From Gamsiella multidivaricata (lineage: Eukaryota > Mortierellomycota > Mortierellomycetes > Mortierellales > Mortierellaceae), in NCBI RefSeq assembly GCF_025024155.1, contig NW_026251713.1, forward strand, positions 496,001 to 560,000: a DNA stretch of 64,000 bases, given 5' to 3'. Each line of letters starts with the position of its first letter. Position 1 is the first letter of the stretch. The position numbers and the translations under genes are program-made. Positions 1 through 13,010 of this stretch are shown here, in pieces. The notes beneath the pieces were generated by a model. It was not told the origin of the DNA, ran no database searches, and saw only the letters and a program-made list of their open reading frames with translations.

Positions 1-802
1 GAAACAGCAAGCGGAGAAGCAGCAGTTCAAAAGGATGCAGGTTGGAATGACACTACCCCTCGCCCTTTCAACATGTCCGTACCGGTTTCGGCCCATGGAT
101 GGTCGTACAGCCCTAAGGATGGAAATCGCATACACACTCCTGGCATTGGCCGGTCCAGAGCCCGGAGATGTTGTCATGGATCTGTGCTCAGGCGTCGGTA
201 CGATCCCCATCGTGGGGGCTACACATTACCCCAATTGTTTATTTGTTGGATCGGAGATTGTGCCACACAATGTCGACAAGGCGATCGAGAACTCAAGGGG
301 CATGAAGGAAAAGTTGGATCAATTACGGTCGCAATTATCCAGCAGATCTTCTTCAAGGGCTCCGCAACATCATGGCTACCCCAGTTTACTGATGGGCGAC
401 GCGAGGGCAGTTTGCTGGCGACCAGGCACAGTGGACCTCATTGTTAGCGGTAACATTGAATATAAATTTAATTTTCGTATATTGGTACTCCGTTGTATAC
501 TTGTCTTTTCATTGTCTAACCATCTGTACACTTTCTACTCGATTGTTCATGTGGAAATAGATCTACCATGGGGCCAGCGCGAGAGTTCACACATGTACAA
601 CTGCAAACTGTATCCACGACTTGTGAAGGAGGCGATCCGGTTACTGAAGAAGAATGGCCGGGCTGTGTTTGTTACGGGGGAGCGCAAGTTGCTGCAGAGA
701 CAGTTAGATGCACCGTTCGCGAGATCGTGTTTGAGGCTGCTGCAGAGAAGGGAGATCACGATAGGGTTCAAGGTGATGGTCTTTGAGCTGGAGCGCATAT
801 GA
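1..802 (+). CDS. THUMP-type tRNA (guanine-N2)-methyltransferase, THUMPD3/Trm14-like, 5' partial
   Basis: The 3' part of a gene that begins before the window. Exons are 1-449 and 561-802. The 111-base intron (GTAACA...AAATAG) keeps the frame open, so an unspliced reading would insert 37 false residues. Spliced, the catalytic motif IV reads SDLPWG, the [ND]-x-P-[FYW] signature of N2-guanine methyltransferases. Upstream are the SAM-binding motif I (MDLCSGVGTIPI) and the preceding substrate-positioning stretch (RPMDGRTALRMEIAY). The C-terminus (VFVTGERKLL) fits the last Rossmann strands. Family members methylate a guanosine in the tRNA acceptor stem; the THUMP RNA-binding domain expected at the N-terminus would lie outside the window. 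A poly(A) signal-like AATAAA lies about 110 bases after the stop. Class confident; exact target base not determinable here. Confidence 0.8.
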   Translation, partial: KQQAEKQQFKRMQVGMTLPLALSTCPYRFRPMDGRTALRMEIAYTLLALAGPEPGDVVMDLCSGVGTIPIVGATHYPNCLFVGSEIVPHNVDKAIENSRGMKEKLDQLRSQLSSRSSSRAPQHHGYPSLLMGDARAVCWRPGTVDLIVSGNIEYKFNFRILVLRCILVFSLSNHLYTFYSIVHVEIDLPWGQRESSHMYNCKLYPRLVKEAIRLLKKNGRAVFVTGERKLLQRQLDAPFARSCLRLLQRREITIGFKVMVFELERI

Positions 803-1541
803 GGATAAGATGTTGTCGATGCCCCTCTCATGCTGGTCAAGATCAGGACCAAGACCCAGATTGTCAGGAGAGCACGATCCTGTTTGAAGCAGAGTCCATT
901 GTAATGGTAATAAAAAAAGAAAAAAGAGAACCTTTGAGGTGGCGGGACAGGGCTCTGTTTCAGTGAGGCAGCTTTCTTGCCTGTCCATCCGAGTCCTGGG
1001 CTGATGTACCCTCCTCCACTCTTTCTTCTTGTCCATCCGTATCCACCGTATCCACCGCTGCATTCGCTGCATTCGCTGCATTCGCTGCATTCGCCCTTGT
1101 CGATCTGGACTGCTTGGCTTGTGCGTCCGTCTTGCTCATACAAACTCCGTCTCCATATCTCCATATCCGTGCATAGTCCATAAAACCTTCTTCGCCACCC
1201 ACAACACCTCCTTCCTCCTCTTCATCCCCCCGACACCCGAATCCTCGTCCTTTGAGCTCCCTCCTCCTCGTACAGCAGACATCTGCACGCACGCAATGCT
1301 ACAGCGAAGGGTCCCTTCGTCCCTCGTCCATAGACCACTCTTTGCAAGACAGGGGATCCCTTCGGTCGCAAAAGACTCCTCGCCTGCTTCAAATACCCAT
1401 GGGTTCGTCGCAGACACCCTAGCAACTGCGTTTTCTACACCGCCATCTTCTTCGCTCGCACACCTGGCCTTTATCTCCCCAATAGAGTCGACCCATGGGT
1501 CCAGCTTCCATTCCATCTATCCACACAGTGCTGGAGACGAC
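803..1541. other. Intergenic region and leader of the 7TM receptor gene
   Basis: No convincing gene. It holds the 3' flank of the methyltransferase gene, a tandem nine-base repeat (TGCATTCGC, four copies, about 1057-1093) next to a TATCCACCG doublet, and a long C/T-rich stretch (about 1180-1275) typical of a fungal core promoter and leader. An in-frame ATG at 1296 could extend the receptor by 82 residues, but the added sequence looks like translated leader. Confidence 0.5.
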
Positions 1542-1937
1542 ATGACACGGCCCAGGCTGTCGATTGTTATCATTGTCAACTGGTTAAGCCTTATTGGGTC
1601 CCTGTTGATCATCCTCCAGGTCCCTCGAGTAGCGCAGCGGGTACCAGCACAGCGGAAGCGCATGACCATCACTTTATTCACAGCCATATCCAACTTTGGA
1701 TTCTCTCTCGCCAATGTCATCACAGGTAGCTTGAAGCTGGAGCAGACATTGTATTTGAACCATGTGCGACTAATTCGCTACGAGAAACTGAGCAACCGAT
1801 ACTTGGCTCTCGAAATAGACCTCGCTTCGACAACCACCCGTCTGCCGTGCACATTCTCCGCCTGGTGCTATGTATGTAACCAGACCATTTTTTTTTCTTT
1901 TGATTTGCTCTGCTCTGCTCTGCTCTGCTCTGCTCTG

Positions 1938-1974
<37 letters not shown>

Positions 1975-4525
1975 CGGTCGAAACTCACTCTTCTGTTGCT
2001 CAACAAATGATGTCACATCTGGCGCTGTTTGTTTGTCCGTCGCCTTCTGGGATGTCCTCCAGGTTTTTTTCCAGCTATTGACTTCTACCTTAGTCATCGT
2101 CAGCACCTTCCGGCTCTGTGGTGTATTCCTGTTTACGGAGCGACGGTCGTTCCCTTCGAAATACATCGCTATTTGCCCCATAATCGCCTTTACCCTCGCA
2201 ACAACGCCGGCCGCAGCAGGACACTTTGATTTCAATGAATGCGGACGCTATTGCTGGTTCACACCCACGCTGGTCCAGGTTGATTGCAGGATCAGGTCAC
2301 TTTGGGCATGGCTCTGCTACTATGCGTGGATGATCCTCTTCTTGGCGATCCTCTTTGCATCGACTCTATTTGTCATGTTAAAGATTGCGCTCGCCGTCAT
2401 GCACTCGCAAGCGGATCTGAAGCGGGTCGCCAACCAAACACTCGAGTATGTCACCGTCGAATCACCGCCAACACAGTCGACCTCGGCCATGGAGAGACTA
2501 CGAACAATACGCCAAAATATCCAAAACAGGTCCGCATCTGTATTCTCCTCAGGGAGCAGGCAGCGGGGATCCGCAGGAAGCCATCATACTGAACACCAGG
2601 AATCGGCAGGGGAACAGGAACAGACTCATGAGAATGAGAATCAGGCCGGGTCCATGGATGGTCATCCGGTCGTAGGTCCAGGACTCTTCACCACTATGGT
2701 TTCGCTTGGGTTGGACTCGCCAACACTCCGTAGTGAGGGCATCGTGGCTGCTCGACCCAGCGTAGATCTAGCGCGAGCCGAGGGAGAGGCTGGGCTGGCT
2801 CAGAGTGGTTCAACCAACACATCTTGGCCACCAAAATTATCTACAAGAACCGCGTCTGGTCTCCCACGCATGCAGGATCGATTGTTTTTGGTGGCAATTC
2901 TTCGGCAATCGTTATATCCCATCTCAATCTCGGTGTGTGGATGTATTCAGGTCATTGTCGATTTGACGTTGGTGAATTCTACGGACTATAGCAATTCGTT
3001 GAACCATGCGGCCAACGTGGCGACCAGTGTCCAGGGGTTTCTCTTCTTCCTCGTCTTCATGTTCGATCCAGCCGTGGTGCAGACGCGTCGGCATTGGAAG
3101 AAATACATGGTCTGGAAATACTATATCGAGTTTTTTTACAGCCTTGCGATGCCACACGAGGGTCGAGACTTTGAGGAGCGGTTTATTGAAAAGTGCCAAG
3201 TCTTGAACCGAATCGGTAAGGAAGCCAAATTTGACCAGCTGACGAAGGCTCCGCCCTACTCATGGTCGCTGCAGTACGACGATCTAGCTATGCCCTTAGA
3301 CTTCCAGACGAGCTACCCATTGTCGAATGTGGGGTCGATCCCGACCACAGCGGCACCGGCACGAAGCCAGATGACACCTTCGTGCAGCAGCAACAGGAAC
3401 AGCGTCATACGGTTTGCACCCGCAGTGATACCGAGAGTGACTCCAGAGAATGAAGGAACACAGGTGGAGTCATCATCCTCGACCAGGACACGATCAACGA
3501 TGGATCTGCAGCGCGAGGACTTTAGGAGGACGGATTATACCTATTCATTTCCCAATCTATCCCCTGAGTGGAGACCGCGCAATCCAGATGAGGAATATGA
3601 CAGGATACACCCTATGGCGAGGTTTAGTGTGGACGGTAAAGACGCGCATGGACATGAGGAGCATGAACAGGGGCAGAAGGTCAAGGAGAACCGTCGCTTG
3701 TCAGCATCATCAGATCTAGCGCCAGCTGTCCATGAGAGCAGCACCTCAAACGAGGCCCTGTCATTGTTTCAGGCTCTGTCCTTGCCACTTCAACCCGGTC
3801 GCGCCTACAGCAGCGACAGTTCGCATGGGCACTACCGTAGGTCTTTGCGTCAAAATCATGTACGAGACTCGCTCGATAGCGATCTCGCAGGTGGCAGCGA
3901 CTTGGAACTGGAAACGGGCCCAAAACGACCTCCTCACAGCCGCAGCAACCTCAGTGACCAACAGCCAGGCGACATTCTCTTGTTCCCGAAGCTCACAAAG
4001 ATCACGACGATTGGTGGCGGCGATGGAAGTTCGCGACAATACCGGCCTATGGGTGCACGGCCCTCTAAAGCGTCATCCGGCGGTCGTACGACACTGGGCG
4101 TCTTGAGGAATAGCGCCCTTGGAGAGGCTGTGCAGTCATTAACGAATCGATTGAGGTACGCTAGAAGCAACGAAATGGATCCAGTCCAGGAAAAGTACCG
4201 GAGACAGTTTCGGTTTCCGAGGCTGGCGTATCTGATGCACATGGTGATCCGACAGCTCTACATTCCGCGCGAGGTGAGGCTGGAACCGATTGCGAATCCA
4301 TTTAACAAGGCGCAGAACAGGAACCAGAGGAGCATGAGCACTTTGTTTGAACGAGCTGGGACTGGGGCTGGGGCCGGGGCTGGGACTGGGACTGAGACTG
4401 AGACTGAGACTGGGACTGGAACTGGGACGGAGGCGGGGACAGGGACGGAGACGGGGACAGGGACGGATAACCGGGAGCAGGACTTGATGACGACGGCGGA
4501 TTCGCCAGATGGGGCAGCAGAATAA
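1542..4525 (+). CDS. Seven-transmembrane receptor, cAMP-receptor/Git3-like class, long cytoplasmic tail
   Basis: Exons 1542-1725, 1819-1871 and 2063-4525 give 899 aa. Frame is kept across both introns; the first has a GACTAAT-type branch site, the second carries a TGCTC repeat and a 31-base A run. Seven hydrophobic segments fit helices at about residues 7-27, 42-62, 68-96, 111-131, 157-188, 358-383 and 397-418. A conserved-looking Cys precedes helix 3 (LPCTFSAWCYV) and Cys residues precede helix 5 (NECGRYCWF), as in receptors of the Dictyostelium cAR / fungal Git3 type. The third intracellular loop is about 170 aa and the tail about 480 aa, rich in Ser, Gln and charged residues and ending in Gly-Thr/Glu-Thr dipeptide repeats (about 843-885). 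It probably couples to a heterotrimeric G protein at the plasma membrane; the ligand is unknown. The start may be the in-frame ATG at 1296. Confidence 0.75.
1904..1972 (+). repeat. TGCTC pentamer repeat followed by a 31-base A run inside an intron
   Basis: Inside intron 2 of the 7TM receptor gene, about six tandem TGCTC units are followed directly by 31 A residues. The acceptor used (CTCCAG, ending at 2062) lies 90 bases downstream. Simple repeat plus A tail resembles the 3' end of a retroposed element but may be only slippage. Confidence 0.85.
4357..4470 (+). repeat. Coding minisatellite, GGGACT/GGGGCT/GAGACT hexamers
   Basis: Tandem imperfect hexamers in the last part of the receptor gene encode Gly-Thr, Gly-Ala and Glu-Thr dipeptides. 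All unit changes keep the frame, so the array is a length-variable but translated tail. Confidence 0.9.
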
Positions 4526-5025
4526 TAGGGATGTATTCCGGAGAGGCGAGCGAGTATTGTTGTCATAAACAGCTGTCTATCCTAGGCGATGTATCAACAA
4601 AAGACACCATGTGCTGTACAATAGTTTATTATTATTATTGAGATCTTGAATAAATAAGCGAAGAGGCTCTATTCTACCGCAGCTGACAATGAGAGGCGCA
4701 AGATGGAGCTGGGCTGGCCATCTCTCGGAGGTCCATTCACTGCCACGCCGTGCGGCCCTGTAGTCGCTAGACCCTCTCCACTGCCAAAAAAGGACCTGGG
4801 ACAGGCAGGTGATGGTGCTTCCTCCTCCCCCACATTCCCCCCCCCCGTCCGTGAATGGGTATAAATACCCACGCGATTCCCCTCAGTCGCTGTGTCGTCC
4901 ACAATTGCTCCCTCCTCGCCCGCAGTCGCAGTCGCAGTCGTGCTTCCCTTTCTTCTTCCTCCCCTCTAGACCCCCACTGCTCTCTCCACGACTGCCGCCG
5001 CCGCCGTTCCCTCCAACGCGTCAAC
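4526..5025. other. Intergenic region with promoter of the GT-EEP fusion gene
   Basis: The 3' flank of the receptor gene contains AATAAA-like signals near 4648. From about 4800 the plus strand becomes C/T-rich up to the ATG at 5026, a leader-like composition. No ORF here looks real. Confidence 0.6.
4859..4867 (+). promoter_or_regulatory. Probable TATA box of the GT-EEP fusion gene
   Basis: TATAAATA lies within GGGTATAAATACCC, about 160 bases upstream of the ATG at 5026, and is followed by a C/T-rich leader. Position and context fit a core promoter; the transcription start is not visible. Confidence 0.5.
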
Positions 5026-8000
5026 ATGCCTCCACACACAGCCTCATCCGCCCCTGTTGCTCCATCCGCGGTGGCCGCTGCTGGTGGACAAATCAATCAT
5101 AAAGTCAAGATATTCCTGTGAGTGATCCAACCATCTCCCCCTTTTGTTCTCTTTCATACAACAATGGATATAGAAATGAAATTGAAGCGACGGACATTGA
5201 CCGGAATGAACAAGAAAAAAAAAAAAAAGAAGCTGAATGTCATTCTCATTCCTCATGGTCATTGGGGTGTGTGAGGGAAAAAAAAAAATCTCACCCCTCC
5301 CGGCTTATTACTTATGCATGACGATGGTCCGTGGGTGTGACCCAAAGCACTTATTCATTTCTGCTCCTTCGAAACCTGCCCTCTCTTCCGGCCTCCTCTT
5401 CCTGGCCACCTGCCTCCACCTCCTTGCCCTGTCTGCCCCCTTTATTTCCATAGGCCATGCCACTATGACCTCTCCCAGGTCGAGTTCTGTGCGCCGTTCT
5501 TGGACCGATATGGAGGCGTTGTCTTTGTGTACGACTGGAATGCTGCCAAGGACACAATCACTGACTATTACCGGCGGCAGTATCCCGACGGCTGGGTCAA
5601 GGTCATGTCGTTCTCGCTAAGGAACATCATGTATGCGATCAAGAATTTAGACCATCGACTTGATAGGTTCGACAGGAGCGGCATTGATGGAAGCAATACC
5701 ACATATGCCACCTATGCCACCACCACCAACAACAACAACAGTATCAACTCCCTAAGCAGAAGAGAAAGCAATGGAAGCATCCATAGTTTAGCGAGCGTGG
5801 GAAGTACCATGAACGTCAGTAAGCATGTGTTCGAGCCCAAGAAGCAGCACCAGGTCGTATTTTTGTTGACGGGATCGATGAATCCGGACCATGGGGTCTT
5901 TAACCTGACACAGAAAAAGATCCTGGATGCAGTCAAGGACGCCTTACCAGAGAGAGTCCGGGCTGTGAATGTTATAGGACATTGTATGTATGGATGTGCA
6001 TTCTGTTCCGGTGTCGAGCATAAGGTGCCGTTGTACTTTACGCGTTACTTCAACAAGACGTAAGTTGTTGTTGCTTGCTAGTCTACCTGTCATGCTTACG
6101 GTTCATGCTTAAGCGTTTCTTTCTCGTTTATTGCGCTGCTTGTTGATTATTGGAGGAGGAAAATAGACCCTTGTTTCATTTGTAAACTTAAAAAAAAAAA
6201 CTCGTGTTCATTTCACCATCAATCACTAGGTTGCCGTACACAGCGCAGGACGTACGATTACTCTACGCGTCCAACAGAACGGGATCGGCCTCTAACTCCA
6301 CTAACGCAGTGTTGGTGGCACCATCCTATGGCAGTACCTCAATACTCGCACAGAAGCCCCTGATCCAACTCTTACACAGACTGGAGCAGACTGGCCGCTG
6401 GAGATTTATCTGGAAGATGCACCCAAGCTTTTTACAGCTGGATGGGCATAACATCGAGGACGAATCAGACGTAGATCAAAGGGAGCGCGAGAATGTAAAA
6501 TTCGTCTTGGCCAATTTCACAGTGGCACAGGCTGAGCATGCATCTTTGTTACCGTTCCTGGAGGCCTTTGACGTGATCATCACGGATCTGCACTCGTGTG
6601 TTCCGTTTATTGCGACGTACTTTACACCCAAGGTCATCCTTTCATATTTCAACGACGCGGATTACGGAGCCCCAGAGAGGCATAAGGAGTTTATGAGTCA
6701 ATTGACCACATTTGTGGAGCCAGAGGAACTGGAAGGCCTGTTGAACACATTACCGCCGGCCAAGGGAGATCCGTCGTTCTTTCACAGCCAATATGGACAC
6801 GTCGATGGCAAGGAGGATTTGAGATTTGGCAATCTTGCAGGATGGCCAACCGAGCAGGTACGCTGTTCCAAATCTGTTGGATGGACAATATTGATTGTTA
6901 TTGCAAGTCTCTTCAACGTGCCTCTAATAATAAACGGCGTTCATTTTGTGATATGATCTGATAGTTTGAGCCGTCGCAACCACTGCAGTACAGGCAAGTC
7001 ATGGCTCGAATCGCGCTCGAATGGAAGAGGATTTACAAGGATACGGCAGAAAAGTATTCGAATGACATCAAGGGCGCCAACAATGCTCTGGGCTTCCATG
7101 CAAAGTTCCCACTGCTCAAGGATGACGAGGACGAGTCAGTCCCTATTACTCTGCCCCGACTTTTGCCACGTGATCGACAGGCAGCAGGCATTGAATTGAG
7201 GATCATGACCTTTAATATCTGGAACGGTGGACTGTCAGGAGGTCAGCCTCTTGAACAAACAGCCAAGGCCATTCTCGCCTCTGGAGCTGATGTTGTCGGC
7301 CTGCAAGGTATAAAAGTTCGCATGTTTGATTGTCAAGTGAGATCTAATATACACAAGTACGCCGTACTCATGGTGTTTGTCGTTTGCTTCCTTTCTGTAG
7401 AGTGCTCTACGGTGGTTGAGCCATCGGGCTGTAGAAGATATATGCTTCCAGAGCTGATGCAGTATCTCCCAGGATGGTACTACAGCGATCAGAAATTACG
7501 TTCATTCAGCACAGGACGTCGAAACCCATGGGGCGTAGTGTCAAAGTTCCCGATTGTCAGCGCGACTGAGAAAGGATTCGGAGTCAAAATCCAGCTCAAC
7601 AACCATCGTCATCCCGAGATTGAGTCCCCATATTTTGAGCTTCCTGAAGATCAATACCCGCCCGTGGAGCGATCACGTCGATCGTCAATGTCATCCGCGT
7701 CCATCTCATCTTTTACGAGCAGCGGTCGCCGTGAGAGCAGTGGTAGCATCCACATGACGTCCAACACGCGGTTCATGTATTTGTTCAACTGTCATCTGTA
7801 TTATTTCCCATATCAGCCCTTCCAGCTGCTCAAGATCCCATACGAAGGTGAGCCGGACCTAGAGACAGCTGAGGAGGCGATTCAGTCATGTATTGATACC
7901 CGCGGCAAGGAAATGGACATCATTCTGGACGAGATCAAACAAGTTGCAGAACAGGAAAAGGATGTACCTATCTTTTTGACAGGCGATTTCAATGAGCCGA

Positions 8001-8476
8001 GTCATCTAGACTGGACAGCTTTGTCGGTCTTGGCTGGGCTGCACCCTATGACGGTCAAGTGGCCGATAACGGAGCGGGCGTACAAGGCAGGACTTGTGGA
8101 TCTGTGGAGGGCCTATCGACCCTATCAGATGGGCTCGGGCTGTACCTTGCCTCCGAGTCCCGTTACTCTTGGCAGTAGCGTGCAGTTTCCAAACAGCGGC
8201 GTCAAGGATGCGAGGGAGAAGGACCAGATCGATAGCCAGGTTATTGAACGACCTGGTTTCACATGGACAGTGTTAAAGTCCGAGGCGGACGTGAGGGATC
8301 ACTGTGATCGGATCGATTACATTTTTGGACTGAACCGGGAGTCGAGTCCGATCGCGCTCAAGGAAATGGCGATTAGGATGGGCGAGGAGCCTTGTCGATC
8401 AGGAGAAAAGAATGAGAAGATGCTAAGACCATGGCCGTCAGATCATCGCGCCGTTGTCGCGACCGTCCTTTTGTGA
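5026..8476 (+). CDS. Fusion protein: CDP-glycerol glycerophosphotransferase-like domain plus EEP-family phosphodiesterase domain
   Basis: Five exons (5026-5117, 5454-6059, 6230-6857, 6965-7307, 7401-8476) give 914 aa, with every junction phase-consistent. Residues about 30-400 resemble TagB/TagF-type transferases: a strand-helix start (VLVAPSYGSTSILAQKPL, about 261), FIWKMHPSF (about 292, matching the KxHP motif) and DVIITDLHSCVPF (about 346, matching the ITDxSS motif). Residues about 520-914 form an endonuclease/exonuclease/phosphatase fold: IMTFNIWNGG (about 522), LQEC, LTGDFNEPS (about 749), DYIFG and WPSDHRAVV (about 903), so the metal- and phosphate-binding residues look intact. No signal peptide. 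The EEP half could hydrolyse a phosphodiester or phosphoinositide. The first half is more distant and its donor is unknown. Two low-complexity loops share an RRESxGSIH motif. Confidence 0.75.
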
Positions 8477-9463
8477 GAGAGACAAGGACGTGGGGGGGTC
8501 AAACAAGCGAAAGCGAGGCCTGATTACTTTTTTTTGTACATACCGCCATAGGGGATTAGATTTTATAATAGTATGTTGCTAGTCTATCACTGCACATTCA
8601 TCGAGTTTTACGGTTTTATGGTGATTGTTGATGGCCAGACATATTTGTATGTCAATTGCGGCTCTCAAACTGGCCCAGGAACAACCCCCGGTCGAAGATC
8701 GTTGGACTTTTTTTTTTTTCGTGAAACCGAAACCGTTGATGCTTGCGCGCCCATTTTTTTTTTGCTCATCAATAATGGTCATGCATACAAGTATGCAGCG
8801 ACATGCCTAAGGCCCCTCCTCCCCAAACAGCCAACAAGAAGGAGAAACAAAGGAAAGACGTGAACACGAGACGGAGAGGCGCAAAAAGAGGCGACTCAGA
8901 GAAATTGGAGGAAATTGAAAAAAAAAAAAAAAAAAAAAAAAAAGCTGGGCTGTTTCTATGCATTTTGGGTGTATGCGGCATATTTTTTTCCTTTTTTCCA
9001 CTAGTCTATCCTACATGTTGCATATTTGCGTGAGGTTCTTTGAATTGCCCCGAGGAGTTCCCCTTTGTCTATTTTTTTTTTCATTTCCCATTTTCGCAAA
9101 TAAAGATACATGTGCCCCATTTTGACAAATAAATTGTGCAGTAAGCAAAAAAAATGATCCGTTGTGCATGCTTATGAGAAAACCATAGTAAGAAGAAACA
9201 CGGCGCTTGCCAGGAGAAAAAAAAAAAGCAGTTATTTTGATTTGGTCTGTGTATGTGTGTATGCGTGTATGTGCGTGTGTGTTTATTAATAAGTACAATA
9301 CAGAATACGGTATGGTGGTGGTGAGCGCATGCGCATGTTACGGGGATTACGGATTATAGTTGGAAGTTGATTGAATCAGGCGGTATTTGTTATCCTGAAA
9401 AGAGAAAGAGAGAGAGGGGGGGGGGGGGGGTCCGGTTATATTCTCCAGTTGGTTCCTGGACTC
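8477..9463. other. Convergent intergenic region, A/T homopolymers and simple repeats
   Basis: Between the convergent GT-EEP and Pmp3 genes. It contains several A or T runs (23 A at about 8921-8943), a TGTGTATG-type microsatellite (about 9247-9284) and a run of at least 12 G (about 9417-9430). Short ORFs here are homopolymer-driven; no gene is supported. Confidence 0.7.
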
Positions 9464-9747
9464 CTAATACTTTAGGATAATGTAGAAGGCATGGATGATA
9501 CCTAAGAGATGTCAGGCGAAAATAGAGGATGGAGAAAAGTAAGTACTTTGGTTTGGGCATTCTTGAAGCAGAATCGAGGATTATCAAGGCCTGATAAGAG
9601 GGAGTACGTACCAGGGATATAACCGAGACAGGTCAACAGGATGTTGATGAGCAGGTCGCAACCACAGCCCTTCTCGAGGAGGACACCCAGAGGAGGGAGG
9701 ATGATCGCAAAGAGGAACTTGAAGATGTCGGAGAAAGTCAGAGCCAT
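9464..9747 (-). CDS. PMP3: Plasma membrane proteolipid 3 (Pmp3/UPF0057 family)
   Basis: Exons 9747-9612 and 9501-9464 on the minus strand, joined across a 110-base intron (GTACGT...CTTAG) inside a Gly codon, give 57 aa, the usual family length. The protein has two hydrophobic helices (FKFLFAIILPPLGVLLEKG and LLINILLTCLGYIPGIIHAF) and the family signature ILPPLGV...GCGCDLLINILLTCLGYIPG. Unspliced reading would replace the last 12 residues with 36 false ones. Pmp3 proteins sit in the plasma membrane and modulate membrane potential and cation tolerance. The promoter has a TATA box and a GGTT repeat. Confidence 0.96.
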
Positions 9748-11494
9748 TGTTGTAGTTGTGGTTGTGGTTGGTCGTAGAAGTGGTTGGTTGGTTGGTTGGT
9801 TGGTTTTATGGGTAGATCAGTTGGTGGGAGGGATGAGAATAAAAAAAAAGAGAAGAGAAGAGGGAAGAAGGGGTCTAGGTTTTTATACGCGACGATCGCA
9901 ATAAAAGAAGGGCTGACTGATTAGCCCAAAAACAAACAGTCAAGCGCGCCGTTTCTTTTGAGTATGGGCCTGTGCTGAAGGCGAAAACTTACTTGCTTAT
10001 TTCGGTTCCGATTATGTCATAGTCTTTGTTTATCGTTTGCCCTCCCTCGCAGACCCATCGTCATTAATCTTCTCTCAGGGACGGAGGCTCAGGCAAATTG
10101 ATCGACGATCCGTAATTCAGCCGGTTATTTTTGGATGTTAATGACCATACGCACACTGCTTTTCATTACTGCAATTCCCTTTTGGTTCTTTCAACAGACT
10201 CGTGTAAGTCGTGTGCACGCATTCAGCTGTCGTCATAGCGTAGTTTCCTTGAGGCCTCCCACCTCTTCTAGCCACCCGTCCTCCACAGGCGACCAAAAGA
10301 CAGACATCATCATTCTTCTGTCCGTGGGGTCCCTTCCTTCTGATAACCCAAATCCAATTGGAGGGGAATAACTCTCATCCGAGGAAAAAAACAACAACAA
10401 CGATTATAAGAGTTTCAGCATGCCATCGAGGCCCCTCCTTCAACACTAAATAATGTGCGCGATGAAACCGGTTACAGGATGCTGAGCGTAGATTAATCAT
10501 CACATTCCTCCTACCGGAAATAATAAGAGAAATAGGGTGTGCGCTGTTCTGTCACAAGATGAGACCGACAGAGCAGAGTTTTATTGGAATCAAACGAACG
10601 TGACAACGGGGGGAGGGGGGTGGAAGTCATTGACAATTACAAACATACAAAAATTGAGTGCTGCTATAGTTCATGGCGTCATTGAGCGCTTTTGGAGTTA
10701 CAGGGTAGAGATCACACAGCCCGCTTGCATTTCCGGAAATAGAATGGGCGAGGTTGGTTCCTTGGCAAACAAGACGCATACAGCTGCGCCTTGATCTTGG
10801 TGAACGTCGTGAAGTGTCGACCTGGTTTTTCTGGTCTTCGTGCACTGCAATCCTGATTAGTGTGTTGCCCGTGGCTAACACATGGCACAAAAAAAATACT
10901 TGGTTTTGCCACCAATTTTTTGGACGCCGGCCTATCAAGAGCTGGATCCACCAAGTCTTGATTCAGAATTATCTCGCTGATCAAAGTTAACTACATCATT
11001 AGGCTCAGGAAGTTCTGGTTTCTTAAGTAGAATGCCATCACTTTTGCATGAGAGGACCGTTTTGCTATGCAACGTTGGAGTCCAAAGATCCCTGTTGTTC
11101 TTGTAAAAATTGCGTTCAATGCCGGTCCCCTTGTACGACCCTAGACTGCATAATTTTCTCAGCTGTCACAGGTGCAAAAGGGTATGCGTAGTCTATGTTT
11201 TGGCTTCCGCTCTTTGCCTCCCACTTTCTGCATTCCATTCGCATCGTCCAAACTTCTCATTCACCGCTCTTCCGTCCCACTCAAAGCCTCTGCAGCACAA
11301 GGGAGGACGCAATGACGCTCCCGACCAAGCTCAACCGCACGCCGTCATCTCCCTCTGCAAGCCCATTGTTCAGTCTACCTAGAATACCATACTTCTTCAC
11401 CATCACTCCTTATCCTCTCACAGCAGTCGCCACAGCAGCCTTGACACTACCCTCTTGCCAGTCTGCGCAGCACTCTTACTTGTCACCCCCACGG
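9748..11494. other. Divergent intergenic region between PMP3 and the polyglutamine gene
   Basis: About 1.7 kb between divergent genes. Several 60-100 codon ORFs occur on both strands (for example 10627-10990) but overlap each other, lack domains and lack splice-supported extension. The last 300 bases are C/T-rich and are probably the leader of the downstream gene. Confidence 0.6.
9882..9888 (-). promoter_or_regulatory. Probable TATA box of PMP3
   Basis: TATAAAA on the minus strand about 135 bases upstream of the PMP3 ATG, within an otherwise purine-rich plus strand. A (GGTT)n repeat at about 9779-9805 lies between it and the start codon, in the leader. Confidence 0.5.
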
Positions 11495-12828
<1,334 letters not shown>

Positions 12829-13010
12829 AAATTGTATATTAGTTTGCTTTGCGCGCCTGTACAATAGTTTCTATTCAATAAATAGTATGTGACCACTATT
12901 CTTCCTGCAGGACTACCAAAAGCCACAAACTATGCCCTTTCAAAATACTACTACAGCACTACAGCAGCTCGATCTTGCAACTTGCATCACACAACTCTAC
13001 ATACACCATT

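Noticed and set aside
547..1292. Overlapping minus-strand ORFs of 110-205 codons
   Set aside because: They run through the methyltransferase gene and its 3' repeat; the repeated ECS and AAN peptides come from the nine-base tandem repeat.
1029..1541. Upstream extension of the receptor frame from a TTG
   Set aside because: No ATG before 1296, and the translation is leader-like; only the ATG at 1296 remains as an alternative.
10537..10990. Four mutually overlapping ORFs on both strands
   Set aside because: No domain, no splice support, and no codon bias like the neighbouring genes.
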